Assembly: GCA_900473185.1 (NCBI GenBank)
Contig: UCKU01000020.1
Coordinates: 95,717-159,716 of the forward strand
DNA: 64,000 nt
From: Hyphomicrobiales bacterium
GTDB lineage: Bacteria > Pseudomonadota > Alphaproteobacteria > Rhizobiales > Rhizobiaceae
Direction: 5' to 3'
The position numbers and the translations under genes were made by a program. The notes under the pieces are model-generated. The model saw nothing but the letters and a program-made list of their open reading frames with translations. It did no database searches and was not told where the DNA came from. Of this stretch, positions 26,849 to 34,386 are shown piece after piece. Position 1 is the stretch's first letter. Every line of letters starts with the position of its first letter.

Positions 26849-28444
26849 ATGGCCGACATTGCCCCCAGCCATAGCGACGCTTCCCATCCGCTGCATCATT
26901 CGAACTCCGCCGGCAAATGGTTCCTGCCGGTGTTCGGGCTCGTTGTGGTCTGCGGTCTCGGATATGTCGGCTATGCCCTCGCCCGTGATTTGACCGCCGC
27001 AGTTGCCGTTCCCTGGCTGCTTCTCGGCCTTGCGCTGCTGATCGCGCTCGGCTTCGAGTTCGTCAACGGTTTCCACGATACGGCCAATGCCGTGGCGACC
27101 GTTATCTACACGCGCTCCATGCCGGCGGAATTTGCCGTCATCTGGTCGGGCTTCTTCAATTTTCTTGGCGTCTTGACGTCGACGGGCGCCGTTGCCTTCG
27201 GCATCCTGGCCTTGTTGCCGGTCGAGCTCATCCTGCAGGTCGGCTCCGGCTCGGGCCTGGCCATGGTCTTCGCTCTTTTGATCGCTGCGATCGTCTGGAA
27301 CCTTGGTACCTGGTATCTCGGCCTGCCGTCATCGAGCTCGCATACGCTGGTCGGCTCGATCATCGGTGTCGGCCTCGCCAACCAGTTCCTGGCGCCGGCA
27401 GGTTCCGCCACCAGCGGTGTGGACTGGTCGCAGGCAACCAACATTGGCCTGTCGCTCCTGATCTCGCCAATCATCGGTTTCGGCCTTTCGGCCATCCTGC
27501 TCGTCGTTATGAAGTTCCTGGTGCGCAAACCCGAGCTCTATCAGGAGCCGAAGGGCAACCAACCGCCGCCGTTGTGGATCCGCGCCATCCTGATCTTCAC
27601 CTGCACGGGCGTCAGCTTCGCCCACGGCTCGAATGACGGCCAGAAGGGCATGGGTCTCATCATGCTCATTTTGATCGGTCTCGTGCCGACCGCCTTCGCG
27701 CTGAACCGCACGCCTGACGTCAACTATCTCGAAGCCTACAAGTCGGCTTCGGCGCAGGTGGAAACCGCACTCGGCAAATATGTAAAGCCGGGCGTGACCG
27801 TTACCGACTACAAGGCTGAAGTCGGCAATGCCGTCAAGAACAAGGTCTGGACGGATGCGACCACCCCGGCGCTGCAGCAATATATCCATCAGACGAGCGC
27901 CGAAGTCGCCGCTTTCCCGACACTGGAAGCCGTTCCGACCAATCTTGTCGGCAACGTCCGCAACGACATCTACCTGATCGGCGAGGCGCTGAAGCTCATC
28001 GACAAGAAGAAGCTGCTGCTGATGGACGACAGTGATCTCAAGGCCGTCACCGGCTATCATGCGGCGGTGGACAACGCGACGAAGTTCATTCCGTTGTGGG
28101 TGAAGGTCGCCGTTGCGCTGGCGCTCGGCCTCGGCACGATGGTCGGCTGGAAGCGCATCGTCGTCACCGTCGGCGAGAAGATCGGCAAAACGCACCTGAC
28201 CTACGGCCAGGGTGCCGCCGCGGAAGTCGTTGCCATGGTGACGATCGCCTCGGCCGACCATCTCGGCCTGCCGGTTTCGACCACGCACGTGCTGTCATCA
28301 GGTGTGGCGGGCACGATGGCTGCGAACGGCTCGGGCCTGCAATGGTCCACCGTGCGCAACATGCTCATGGCCTGGGTGCTGACGCTGCCGGCCTCGATCG
28401 CGATCGCCTTCCTGCTGTTCGTGATCCTGCGGCAAGTCTTCTGA
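26849..28444 (+). CDS. pit: PiT-family inorganic phosphate transporter
   Basis: 531 residues. Low-affinity phosphate/metal-phosphate symporter of the inner membrane. N-terminal half has FEFVNGFHDTANAVATVIYTR, the PiT signature, and the C-terminal half has the mirror motif GASLGF-type SADHLGLPVSTTHVLSSGVAG. About ten transmembrane helices, with a large hydrophilic loop (residues about 290-420) between halves that is longer than in E. coli PitA. Divergent from the ackA-xfp unit. No Pho box is evident upstream. Confidence 0.92.
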   Translation: MADIAPSHSDASHPLHHSNSAGKWFLPVFGLVVVCGLGYVGYALARDLTAAVAVPWLLLGLALLIALGFEFVNGFHDTANAVATVIYTRSMPAEFAVIWSGFFNFLGVLTSTGAVAFGILALLPVELILQVGSGSGLAMVFALLIAAIVWNLGTWYLGLPSSSSHTLVGSIIGVGLANQFLAPAGSATSGVDWSQATNIGLSLLISPIIGFGLSAILLVVMKFLVRKPELYQEPKGNQPPPLWIRAILIFTCTGVSFAHGSNDGQKGMGLIMLILIGLVPTAFALNRTPDVNYLEAYKSASAQVETALGKYVKPGVTVTDYKAEVGNAVKNKVWTDATTPALQQYIHQTSAEVAAFPTLEAVPTNLVGNVRNDIYLIGEALKLIDKKKLLLMDDSDLKAVTGYHAAVDNATKFIPLWVKVAVALALGLGTMVGWKRIVVTVGEKIGKTHLTYGQGAAAEVVAMVTIASADHLGLPVSTTHVLSSGVAGTMAANGSGLQWSTVRNMLMAWVLTLPASIAIAFLLFVILRQVF

Positions 28445-28450
28445 GGTTTG

Positions 28451-30022
28451 TCAGGCAATAGAGGCCAGACTGGTATTCTGACTTTCGACGAAGATGCCCG
28501 CCTCCGCGGCGGGCATCGCCTTGCCGAAGAGATAGCCCTGACCGATGTCGCAGCCAAGCTGCAGCAGATAGGCGAGCTGGGCGTGCTCCTCGACGCCTTC
28601 AGCCGTCGTCTTGATGTTGAGGCTTCTTCCGAGAGCGAGCATCGCGCGGACGATCTTTTCCTGCTTCTCGTCCTCCCGGCAGGTGGCGATGAAACTCTTG
28701 TCGATCTTGATTTTGTCGAAGCGATAACGGGCGAGCTGAGCAAGGCTCGAATAGCCCGTGCCGAAATCATCGAGCGCGATCTGTACGCCCGCCTTATGCA
28801 ACTCATCGAGAATATGGGCTGCGATCGCCGGGTCCTGGACCAGCGCGTTTTCGGTGATTTCAACTTCCAGCCGCCTGGCGGGCAGGCGGCTTGCGGCGAG
28901 CACTTTGAAGATGCGCGAGGGAAGGAGTTTATCCTCCATCTGCACGGGCGACACGTTGAAGGAAAGCCTTACATCGTCAGGCCAGGCGAGGGCATCGCTG
29001 CAGGCCTGGGTGAGAAGGTTTTCGAACAGTTCGGTGATCATGCCGGTTTCTTCGGCGATGCCGATGAAGACCGGAGGCGGAATATTCATGCCGTCTTCGT
29101 CGGTCCATCGGGCCAGTGCCTCGAAGCCGCAGAGCCTGCCGCTCCTGAGATCGATCAGCGGCTGATAGTAGGTCTTGATCGCCTTGTTCTGAATGGCGCC
29201 GCGCAGCTTGGTCTCGAGCGATGCGCGTTCCGTCACCTTGTCCTGCATGGACGGTTCGAAAATCAGTTGATGATTGGGTCCGCGCGATTTCGCCTCGTAC
29301 ATGGCAAGGTCGGCGCGGTGAGCGGCATCCTCCAGCGGCTCTGCGCCTTCGCTCCAGCGGTCGTAGCCCACGCTTGCGCCGACCTCGACGGCAAAGCCGT
29401 CGATCAGGATGGGGCGGGTGACCGCCTGGATGAGCACTTTGGCAAACCATTCCTCCCGCGCCGCGGTCATGCCGAGGGCGATGATGATGAATTCATCTCC
29501 GCCGAAACGATAGACGCAATCGGCATTGCCCAACGCGCAGATGCGCTTGGCCACTTCCACCAGCAGAACGTCGCCGCCCTTGTGGCCGACGAGGTCGTTG
29601 ACTTTCTTGAAGCCGTCGAGATCGACGGAGAAGATCGTGACGTTGCTCTTTGCCTCTTCGGGGATATTGCCCCCCTTATCGGCGGGCTTGGGCAGGATTT
29701 TGCGTTCGAAGGCGTAGCGGTTCGGAAGCTTGGTCAGATGGTCGTGGGTGGCCGTCCAGTCGGCGCGCGCCTGGGCGGCGTCGCGAAGCAGCATCTCCTT
29801 GCGAAGGTCGGCAATGCGCAACACGGAATAGATGAAACTCATCGCGCCGGCGATGCCGAGGGCCAGCACGAACTTATCGGCGCCGTAGTTCTCGAAGCGG
29901 CTCATGAAGGAAACGAGCCAGCTATCGACATCCAGCAGGGTGGCTGAAATCCACAGCGCTGCACCGAGCGCCATGATCGACAGACATTGCCTTCCCGCCC
30001 TGCTTCTGAAGAATTCCGGCAT
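28451..30022 (-). CDS. Membrane GGDEF-EAL cyclic-di-GMP signalling protein
   Basis: About 523 residues from ATG 30022, which has GGAG at good spacing; an in-frame ATG at 30058 would add 12 residues. Two transmembrane helices near the N-terminus (RQCLSIMALGAALWISATLL and FVLALGIAGAMSFIYSVL) place the catalytic part in the cytoplasm. GGDEF domain with intact FGGDEF (about residue 178 from this start), EAL domain with FEALARW and later DDFGTGYSSLAQL and KIDKSF. Both catalytic signatures are present. Only six bases from pit on the opposite strand, so the 3' ends nearly overlap. Confidence 0.92.
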   Translation of the reverse strand: MPEFFRSRAGRQCLSIMALGAALWISATLLDVDSWLVSFMSRFENYGADKFVLALGIAGAMSFIYSVLRIADLRKEMLLRDAAQARADWTATHDHLTKLPNRYAFERKILPKPADKGGNIPEEAKSNVTIFSVDLDGFKKVNDLVGHKGGDVLLVEVAKRICALGNADCVYRFGGDEFIIIALGMTAAREEWFAKVLIQAVTRPILIDGFAVEVGASVGYDRWSEGAEPLEDAAHRADLAMYEAKSRGPNHQLIFEPSMQDKVTERASLETKLRGAIQNKAIKTYYQPLIDLRSGRLCGFEALARWTDEDGMNIPPPVFIGIAEETGMITELFENLLTQACSDALAWPDDVRLSFNVSPVQMEDKLLPSRIFKVLAASRLPARRLEVEITENALVQDPAIAAHILDELHKAGVQIALDDFGTGYSSLAQLARYRFDKIKIDKSFIATCREDEKQEKIVRAMLALGRSLNIKTTAEGVEEHAQLAYLLQLGCDIGQGYLFGKAMPAAEAGIFVESQNTSLASIA

Positions 30023-30323
30023 GAGCTTCTCCATCTCCACTCGCGGCGGAAATATCATGAAAGTCTGAAATGTTTATTGAAACCTGAAGGCGAATTGTGG
30101 GAGATCATGCCACGCATTCGGTAGCACATTCATCGGAAACGATCACGCCTTTCGTACTGCGCAGCTTTTCCACATGGTGTGCGGAAAACCGAATTTTGCC
30201 GGCGATTTGAAACCTTTGGTCGCTTGCCGCTTTATGCTTTCGCAACGGATGCAGGCAGATGTCTCTCCGATTGTACGGCTGTGTTTGGAGCTGAAAGTTG
30301 ACTACGCCCGGTCGTCCTGAAGC

Positions 30324-30349
30324 GGAACCAATGTTGCGCTCAAGCCGTT
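30324..30349 (+). promoter_or_regulatory. EcfG (RpoE2-type) stress promoter candidate
   Basis: GGAAC (30324-30328), 17 bases, CGTT (30346-30349), an exact match to GGAAC-N17-CGTT. The start codon of the 117-aa gene is 33 bases further on. The rest of the 323-base gap (30059-30381) shows no other feature I can support. Confidence 0.72.
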
Positions 30350-30381
30350 TTCCGGGACCATTCACGAGAGAGGACAATCTC

Positions 30382-30735
30382 ATGCAACTTGTCGGCACCC
30401 AGGTCATCCCCGCCTATGGCGACAAAGGCGGTTTTACGGTCGAGTTTGTGGGCGACGGTGGTGAAGTCGTCTCCGTGCAGATCAAGAATGATCGCGGCCA
30501 GCAATTGAGCCGGCTGAATGCGGTGGAAAAGGCGAAGGAAGTGATGAGTCGCTTTGCCACGGCGCCAATCCGCGACGACGATAACAAGCAACCAGCCGCG
30601 TCAAGGAATGCTCGTTCGCGAGGTGACGAAGAGGCGATGGAAGAACAACTGGACGAGGGACTGGAAGGCACTTTCCCAGCCAGCGACCCGGTCTCGATCA
30701 CCAACACCGCAATACCCAAGGGCAGCAAACACTGA
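30382..30735 (+). CDS. Small hypothetical protein, probable stress protein (117 aa)
   Basis: Starts MQLVGTQVIPAYGDKGGFTV; a beta-rich N-terminal half and an acidic C-terminal half with LDEGLEGTFPASDPVSIT, a motif I recognise from small rhizobial proteins of unknown function. GAGAGGA precedes the ATG. Upstream in-frame starts are not conserved-looking. An exact EcfG-type promoter lies 33 bases upstream and a hairpin terminator follows, so this is probably a single-gene unit of the general stress response. Confidence 0.8.
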   Translation: MQLVGTQVIPAYGDKGGFTVEFVGDGGEVVSVQIKNDRGQQLSRLNAVEKAKEVMSRFATAPIRDDDNKQPAASRNARSRGDEEAMEEQLDEGLEGTFPASDPVSITNTAIPKGSKH

Positions 30736-30770
30736 TCCACCCTTTCATGGGCACCGTGCCGGAAAGCGTT

Positions 30771-30799
30771 CTGCGATCACCGGCTTGATCGCAGGCGTT
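30771..30799 (+). terminator. Hairpin terminator candidate after the 117-aa gene
   Basis: CTGCGATCA and TGATCGCAG, perfect 9-bp arms around a six-base loop, then GCGTTTT. It lies 36 bases after the stop. Confidence 0.6.
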
Positions 30800-30876
30800 T
30801 TGGGTCACCGGTGCTCCTACTGACCCTCGGTCTGTTCTTCGCGGTCATCCACATTCCGCGATAGATCGGCAAAGAG

Positions 30877-30907
30877 AAAGGCGAGCAGCCGTAGCACGCT
30901 CGCCTTT
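30877..30907 (-). terminator. Hairpin terminator candidate for the 39-aa gene
   Basis: AAAGGCGAGC pairs with GCTCGCCTTT. On the - strand it lies 17 bases after the stop of the 39-aa gene and is followed by a T-rich tract. Confidence 0.6.
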
Positions 30908-30923
30908 GACGTGCTCTGACAGT

Positions 30924-31043
30924 TCAGGCGACGTTGATCAGCAATGGCAAGCTGATCATGACGCCGACGAGAACGGCGACAACAGTTGCGACACGCACGA
31001 TGCGAATACGCCGCGTACGCTCCCCACTCCAGTCATAGGTCAT
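30924..31043 (-). CDS. Very small membrane protein (39 aa), unrecognised
   Basis: MTYDWSGERTRRIRIVRVAT, then a hydrophobic helix (VVAVLVGVMISLPLLI) and end NVA. A basic cytoplasmic stretch followed by one helix is the usual topology for a single-pass inner-membrane micropeptide. GAGGAG lies ahead of the ATG and a terminator hairpin follows the stop. No family or function recognised. Confidence 0.65.
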   Translation of the reverse strand: MTYDWSGERTRRIRIVRVATVVAVLVGVMISLPLLINVA

Positions 31044-31143
31044 TTTTCGTCTCCTCGGGGAAGGACGTAGAGCCCGGGATTCCGGGTTCAATATGTATGA
31101 CTATGTTTGCTTGTGTAAGGCTGGACTAATTTACGAGGACTAA

Positions 31144-31689
31144 TCAGAAACGCAGCGACCAGCGGCGGCCGTCATGGGTCATGCGCACTATCCCAAGTGG
31201 CTGGACATCGATGGTCCAGAAGGCGGTCGGCGGTGCTTTCAGCACATTCAGGATCGCGGCGCGGATGACGGCTGCGTGAGTGACCGCGATGATATGGCCG
31301 CCGAGCGGCATCTCCTCGTTCATCCAGCCGGCGATGCGTTTGCCAAGCTGTCGCAGGCTCTCACCCTCATGCGGGGTCGCTTCGGGATCGGACATCCAGA
31401 GCGCAAGATTTTCAGGCTCTTCGGCGTGGAGACTGACCAGTGGTTTGCCGACCCAGCGGCCATAGTCGCAATCCCTGAGCGACGGGGCAACGGTCGCGTC
31501 GAAGCCCAGCATTTCGGCGGTCTGTCGGGCGCGTAGGGCCGGGCTTGTGAAAACCCTGTCCGCCCGTCCCGGCGCCGGCAGCGTGGTATCGCTCAGCACC
31601 TTTTCCTCCAGCGGTTCGTCCGCCGGAAAGGAGGCGGTGCGATTTGCCGCCGTGGCACCGTGATTTATCCATGTGAGGCGGGTGGTCAC
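31144..31689 (-). CDS. Histidine-phosphatase-superfamily protein with atypical active site
   Basis: About 181 residues from GTG 31689; the longer open frame to 31884 runs back through the riboswitch and is unlikely to be coding. Fold features of the phosphoglycerate-mutase/phosphatase family: N-terminal RLTWINHGATAAN, ADRVFTSPALRARQTAEMLG, LRDCDYGRWVGKPL, second catalytic histidine in HIIAVTHAAVIRAAILNVL. Odd: the usual RHG is NHG, so the first catalytic Arg is replaced by Asn. Divergent from a cobalamin-riboswitch-controlled cobalt locus, so a link to cobalamin metabolism (CobC-like) is possible but not proven. Confidence 0.8.
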   Translation of the reverse strand: MTTRLTWINHGATAANRTASFPADEPLEEKVLSDTTLPAPGRADRVFTSPALRARQTAEMLGFDATVAPSLRDCDYGRWVGKPLVSLHAEEPENLALWMSDPEATPHEGESLRQLGKRIAGWMNEEMPLGGHIIAVTHAAVIRAAILNVLKAPPTAFWTIDVQPLGIVRMTHDGRRWSLRF

Positions 31690-31748
31690 GTTACTTGGCG
31701 CCCTCCAGAGATAGGGCGGGATGGCCGCCGCCCGCTTACGAAGTTTCG

Positions 31749-31778
31749 TTGACAGTTTCTTTGACGAGCAGATATAAA
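31749..31778 (+). promoter_or_regulatory. Promoter of the cbtB-cbtA locus
   Basis: TTGACA (31749-31754), 18 bases, TATAAA (31773-31778), directly ahead of the riboswitch and about 145 bases before cbtB. Confidence 0.7.
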
Positions 31779-31780
31779 CG

Positions 31781-31890
31781 TGACGTTGCGGGTTTGGAAG
31801 CCGGTGAAAGTCCGGCGCGGTCGCGCCACTGTGACCAGCGTGTCGAAAATCTTCGCGTTGGAAGTCAGACCTAACTGCACGCAAGATTCT
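31781..31890 (+). promoter_or_regulatory. Cobalamin (B12) riboswitch upstream of cbtB
   Basis: The conserved core is visible: GCCGGTGAAAGTCCGG, then GCGCGGTCGCGCCACTGTGA, and the B12-box GGAAGTCAGACC further on. It lies between a consensus promoter and cbtB, on the + strand. Known for this class: adenosylcobalamin binding reduces downstream expression. Ends are approximate. Confidence 0.88.
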
Positions 31891-31920
31891 CGACTGAACG
31901 CGTCATTCCAGGAGGAATAC

Positions 31921-32130
31921 ATGTCTGACACCACTTTTGCGCCCGTCGCAGCACCCGCACCGATTCCGCTTGGCCAGATCCTGCCCTGGGCGATCTTCGG
32001 TGGCCTGCTGATGCTTTTTACCATCTATTTCGTCGGCACCGAAGAAGGCGCGATGGCGCTCTTCAACGGCATGTATGTGCATGAATTTGTGCATGACGCC
32101 CGCCACCTCCTCGGCTTCCCCTGCCACTAA
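31921..32130 (+). CDS. cbtB: Cobalt transporter subunit CbtB
   Basis: 69 residues. One transmembrane helix (WAIFGGLLMLFTIYFVGTEE region) and a His-rich C-terminus (MYVHEFVHDARHLLGFPCH) that is the hallmark of CbtB and should bind metal. With CbtA it forms a predicted energy-coupled cobalt importer found by comparative genomics downstream of B12 riboswitches. CAGGAGG lies ahead of the ATG. A B12 riboswitch directly upstream supports the cobalt assignment strongly. Confidence 0.92.
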   Translation: MSDTTFAPVAAPAPIPLGQILPWAIFGGLLMLFTIYFVGTEEGAMALFNGMYVHEFVHDARHLLGFPCH

Positions 32131-32181
32131 GGCGCGCCGCGATCTTCCAGATCTGCTCAATACGTTTTAGTTTTAGTTTTT

Positions 32182-32226
32182 GCATGTCGTCATCGCAAAA
32201 CCGCTGAACGCTTTTGTGCGACGTGC
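32182..32226. repeat. Intergenic palindromic repeat, copy A (between cbtB and cbtA)
   Basis: 45-base element with imperfect inverted ends (GCATGTCG ... CGACGTGC). 37 of 45 bases match a second copy at 59347-59391. Both lie in non-coding gaps. It resembles a high-copy palindromic repeat of rhizobial genomes, from memory and unverified. Confidence 0.75.
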
Positions 32227-32244
32227 TTTAGGGGAGTGTCTCAC

Positions 32245-32979
32245 ATGGTTGGAAATCTTCTGCTTCGCGGCATGATCGCGGGCGTGATTGCTGGCATCCT
32301 GGTTTTTGCCTTTGCGCGCTTCTTCGGCGAACCGCTCGTCGATGCGGCCATCGCTTTCGAAGAGGCGGCGGCGCGGGCTGCCGGCGAGGTCGCCGAGCCT
32401 GAAATCGTCAGCCGCGCCACCCAGGCGGGGCCTGGGCTCTTTATCGGCGTCATGGGCTATAGCGTTGCCGTTGGCGGGCTGTTTGCGCTTGTCTTCGCCT
32501 TCGTGCATGGCCGTTTCAGCAGCCTTTCGGCACGCGGCACCTCGGCCGTTATCGCAGTCGCCGCTTTCGTCGCCATCGTCATCGTTCCGGCTATCAAATA
32601 TCCGGCCAATCCGCCGGCTGTCGGCAACTCGGATACGATCGGCGTGCGCACAGAGCTGTTCTTCCTGATGATTGTCGTTTCGATTGCTTCGCTGATCGCG
32701 GCCGTCGCAATTGCCCGCAGCCTGACGGCGCGCTACGGCTTATGGAATGCGGCGATCATTGCGGGTGTTCTCTTCGTCGTCTTCATCGGTCTAGTGGAAT
32801 ATCTGCTGCCGCCGATCAATGAAGTGCCGGAGAATTTCTCGGCGATGGTGCTATGGCGCTTCCGCACGACCACGCTCGGCATGCATATGATCCTCTGGTT
32901 GGTGCTCGGTCTCGCTTTCGGCGCGCTGGCGGAGAAGCGCCTCGGGGCGAAGAGCGGGTTGCGCCCGGCCTATCGATAA
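32245..32979 (+). CDS. cbtA: Cobalt transporter subunit CbtA
   Basis: 244 residues with about five transmembrane helices, the expected topology. The ATG at 32245 is preferred, with GGGGAG eight bases upstream; an in-frame GTG at 32236 adds three residues. Conserved N-terminal MVGNLLLRGMIAGVIAGIL and acidic/Glu-rich loop. It pairs with CbtB for cobalt uptake, needed for cobalamin synthesis. A palindromic repeat separates it from cbtB, so expression of the two genes may be uneven. Confidence 0.92.
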   Translation: MVGNLLLRGMIAGVIAGILVFAFARFFGEPLVDAAIAFEEAAARAAGEVAEPEIVSRATQAGPGLFIGVMGYSVAVGGLFALVFAFVHGRFSSLSARGTSAVIAVAAFVAIVIVPAIKYPANPPAVGNSDTIGVRTELFFLMIVVSIASLIAAVAIARSLTARYGLWNAAIIAGVLFVVFIGLVEYLLPPINEVPENFSAMVLWRFRTTTLGMHMILWLVLGLAFGALAEKRLGAKSGLRPAYR

Positions 32980-33065
32980 GGAGCGGGAGAGGGGGCTTGC
33001 CGCTCCCTCTTTCCTGGCGAAGCCTGTCGACCCTTGGACTGCTGCGTCGGGACGTCGGACGTATT

Positions 33066-33674
33066 ATGAAAAACGGATTCAATATCCTTTGTTTCGGCCT
33101 TGCCCTGCTGATCGCGGGTAGTGCATCCGCGCATGGAAGCGGTGGGGGCGAGGGCAGCCGTGCAGGCCTGCCGGTGCCCGAAATATCTCACGGGGAAATG
33201 GCTGTGATTGCCGACTATCGCGGTCGCATCATGGATCTTGCGGCAGGCGCGGTCGATACGAACGAGCCTTTCCGGCGTGTGCTGAACTATGCCGAAATCC
33301 AGTATTCCTACTGTCTCTGGGGCCGGATACCCGGCAGCGTGACGGATGAGCAAAGCCCGTTCAACGAATGCGCCCATGCCTATCTCGCCGCGACCAAGGC
33401 GGTGCTGCTCGCCATGCGCGACATGCCGCAGGAGGCCATGGCGGCCGGTGAAATCGCATCGGCTGTCGATGTCGATATGGTCAGGCGGGGGCTCTCGCTG
33501 GTGACCTGCCGGTTCAGTGGTGAGGGTTTCAACACCGCCGATGTCGTGCGCCCGCGCTGGAGCGAAATTCCGCTGCATCCAGCGAGCATGGCCTCGCTTA
33601 CCGGCTTTGCAGCGATTCTCGCCGCAGGGTTCTTTGTTCTCAGGCGGCTTGTTCGGATTCAGTCCTCGGAATAG
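33066..33674 (+). CDS. Exported single-pass protein of unknown function in the cobalt locus (202 aa)
   Basis: Signal peptide (about residues 1-22: MKNGFNILCFGLALLIAGSASA). A His/Gly-rich start of the mature protein (HGSGGGEGSR), a region with NYAEIQYSYCLWG and a Cys pair context (SYC, NEC), a further Cys later (LVTC), and a C-terminal transmembrane helix (SLTGFAAILAAGFFVLRRLV) with basic end, so it is probably anchored with its body in the periplasm. The 86-base gap after cbtA and shared strand suggest it belongs to the B12-controlled unit. No family recognised. Confidence 0.75.
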   Translation: MKNGFNILCFGLALLIAGSASAHGSGGGEGSRAGLPVPEISHGEMAVIADYRGRIMDLAAGAVDTNEPFRRVLNYAEIQYSYCLWGRIPGSVTDEQSPFNECAHAYLAATKAVLLAMRDMPQEAMAAGEIASAVDVDMVRRGLSLVTCRFSGEGFNTADVVRPRWSEIPLHPASMASLTGFAAILAAGFFVLRRLVRIQSSE

Positions 33675-34321
33675 CGCTGCTCGCGCCACGGATCACCATA
33701 CATATGGTAGCCGTTCTTTTCCCAGAAGCCGGCCTTGTCGGCCGGCAGCAGATCGATGCGGCGCAGCCATTTGGCGCTTTTCCAGAAATAGAGATGCGGT
33801 ACGACAAGGCGCATCGGCCCGCCATGATCGCGGGTGAGCGGCAGGCCCTCCCACGCGGTAGCGAGAATGGCGTCTTCGGCGGCGAAATCGGAAAGCGGCA
33901 GATTGGTCGTGTAGCCGTCATAGCTTGTCAGCATGACGTAACCGGCTTCCGCTTTCGGCATGGCGAGATCAAGCAGGTCGCGGGTCGAAACACCCTTCCA
34001 CTTGTTGTCGTAGCGCGACCACGTCGTCACGCAATGAATGTCGCTGACCATGGCGCTCTGTTCCAGCGCCTGAAAAGCTGCCCAATTGAGATCCAACGGT
34101 ATTTCGACGAGGCCTCGAACTTCCAGCTTCCAGCTGTCGATAGAAATGATCGGCTGCTGGCCGAGGTCGAGCACCGGCCAGTTCTTCACAAGATGCTGGC
34201 CCGGTGGCAGGCGCTCGGTTTCCGGGCGGCTGATGCGGCCGGTCAGGAACTTTCCTTCGGTGGCCCAGCGGCGTTTGGACGTCGTGAGTTTGCTGTCTTC
34301 GGGGATCTCGTCGTTGCTCAT
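33659..34321 (-). CDS. Molybdopterin-dependent oxidoreductase, sulfite oxidase family
   Basis: 220 residues, a short single-domain form without signal peptide, so it is cytoplasmic unless exported otherwise. The Mo-ligand segment SDIHCVTTWSRYDNKWKGV has the conserved cysteine, and the GPMRLVVPHLYFWKSAKWLRRIDL block binds the pterin in this family. Substrate unknown; related enzymes include YedY (MsrP) and sulfite oxidases, but the missing Tat signal argues against a MsrP role. The ATG at 34321 has AAGGAG at good spacing. Its 3' end overlaps the previous gene by 16 bases, convergently. Confidence 0.87.
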   Translation of the reverse strand: MSNDEIPEDSKLTTSKRRWATEGKFLTGRISRPETERLPPGQHLVKNWPVLDLGQQPIISIDSWKLEVRGLVEIPLDLNWAAFQALEQSAMVSDIHCVTTWSRYDNKWKGVSTRDLLDLAMPKAEAGYVMLTSYDGYTTNLPLSDFAAEDAILATAWEGLPLTRDHGGPMRLVVPHLYFWKSAKWLRRIDLLPADKAGFWEKNGYHMYGDPWREQRYSED

Positions 34322-34386
34322 CGCGGTCTCCTTGCGGTGCAGCAATCAGACATCCGCGCCTGACAGGTGTCAAGTTTCGGCGCCTC

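Noticed and set aside
30811..30864. 17-residue hydrophobic frame, VLLLTLGLFFAVIHIPR, from GTG
   Set aside because: Might be the remnant of a small membrane gene, but there is no ribosome-binding site and it is too short to support.
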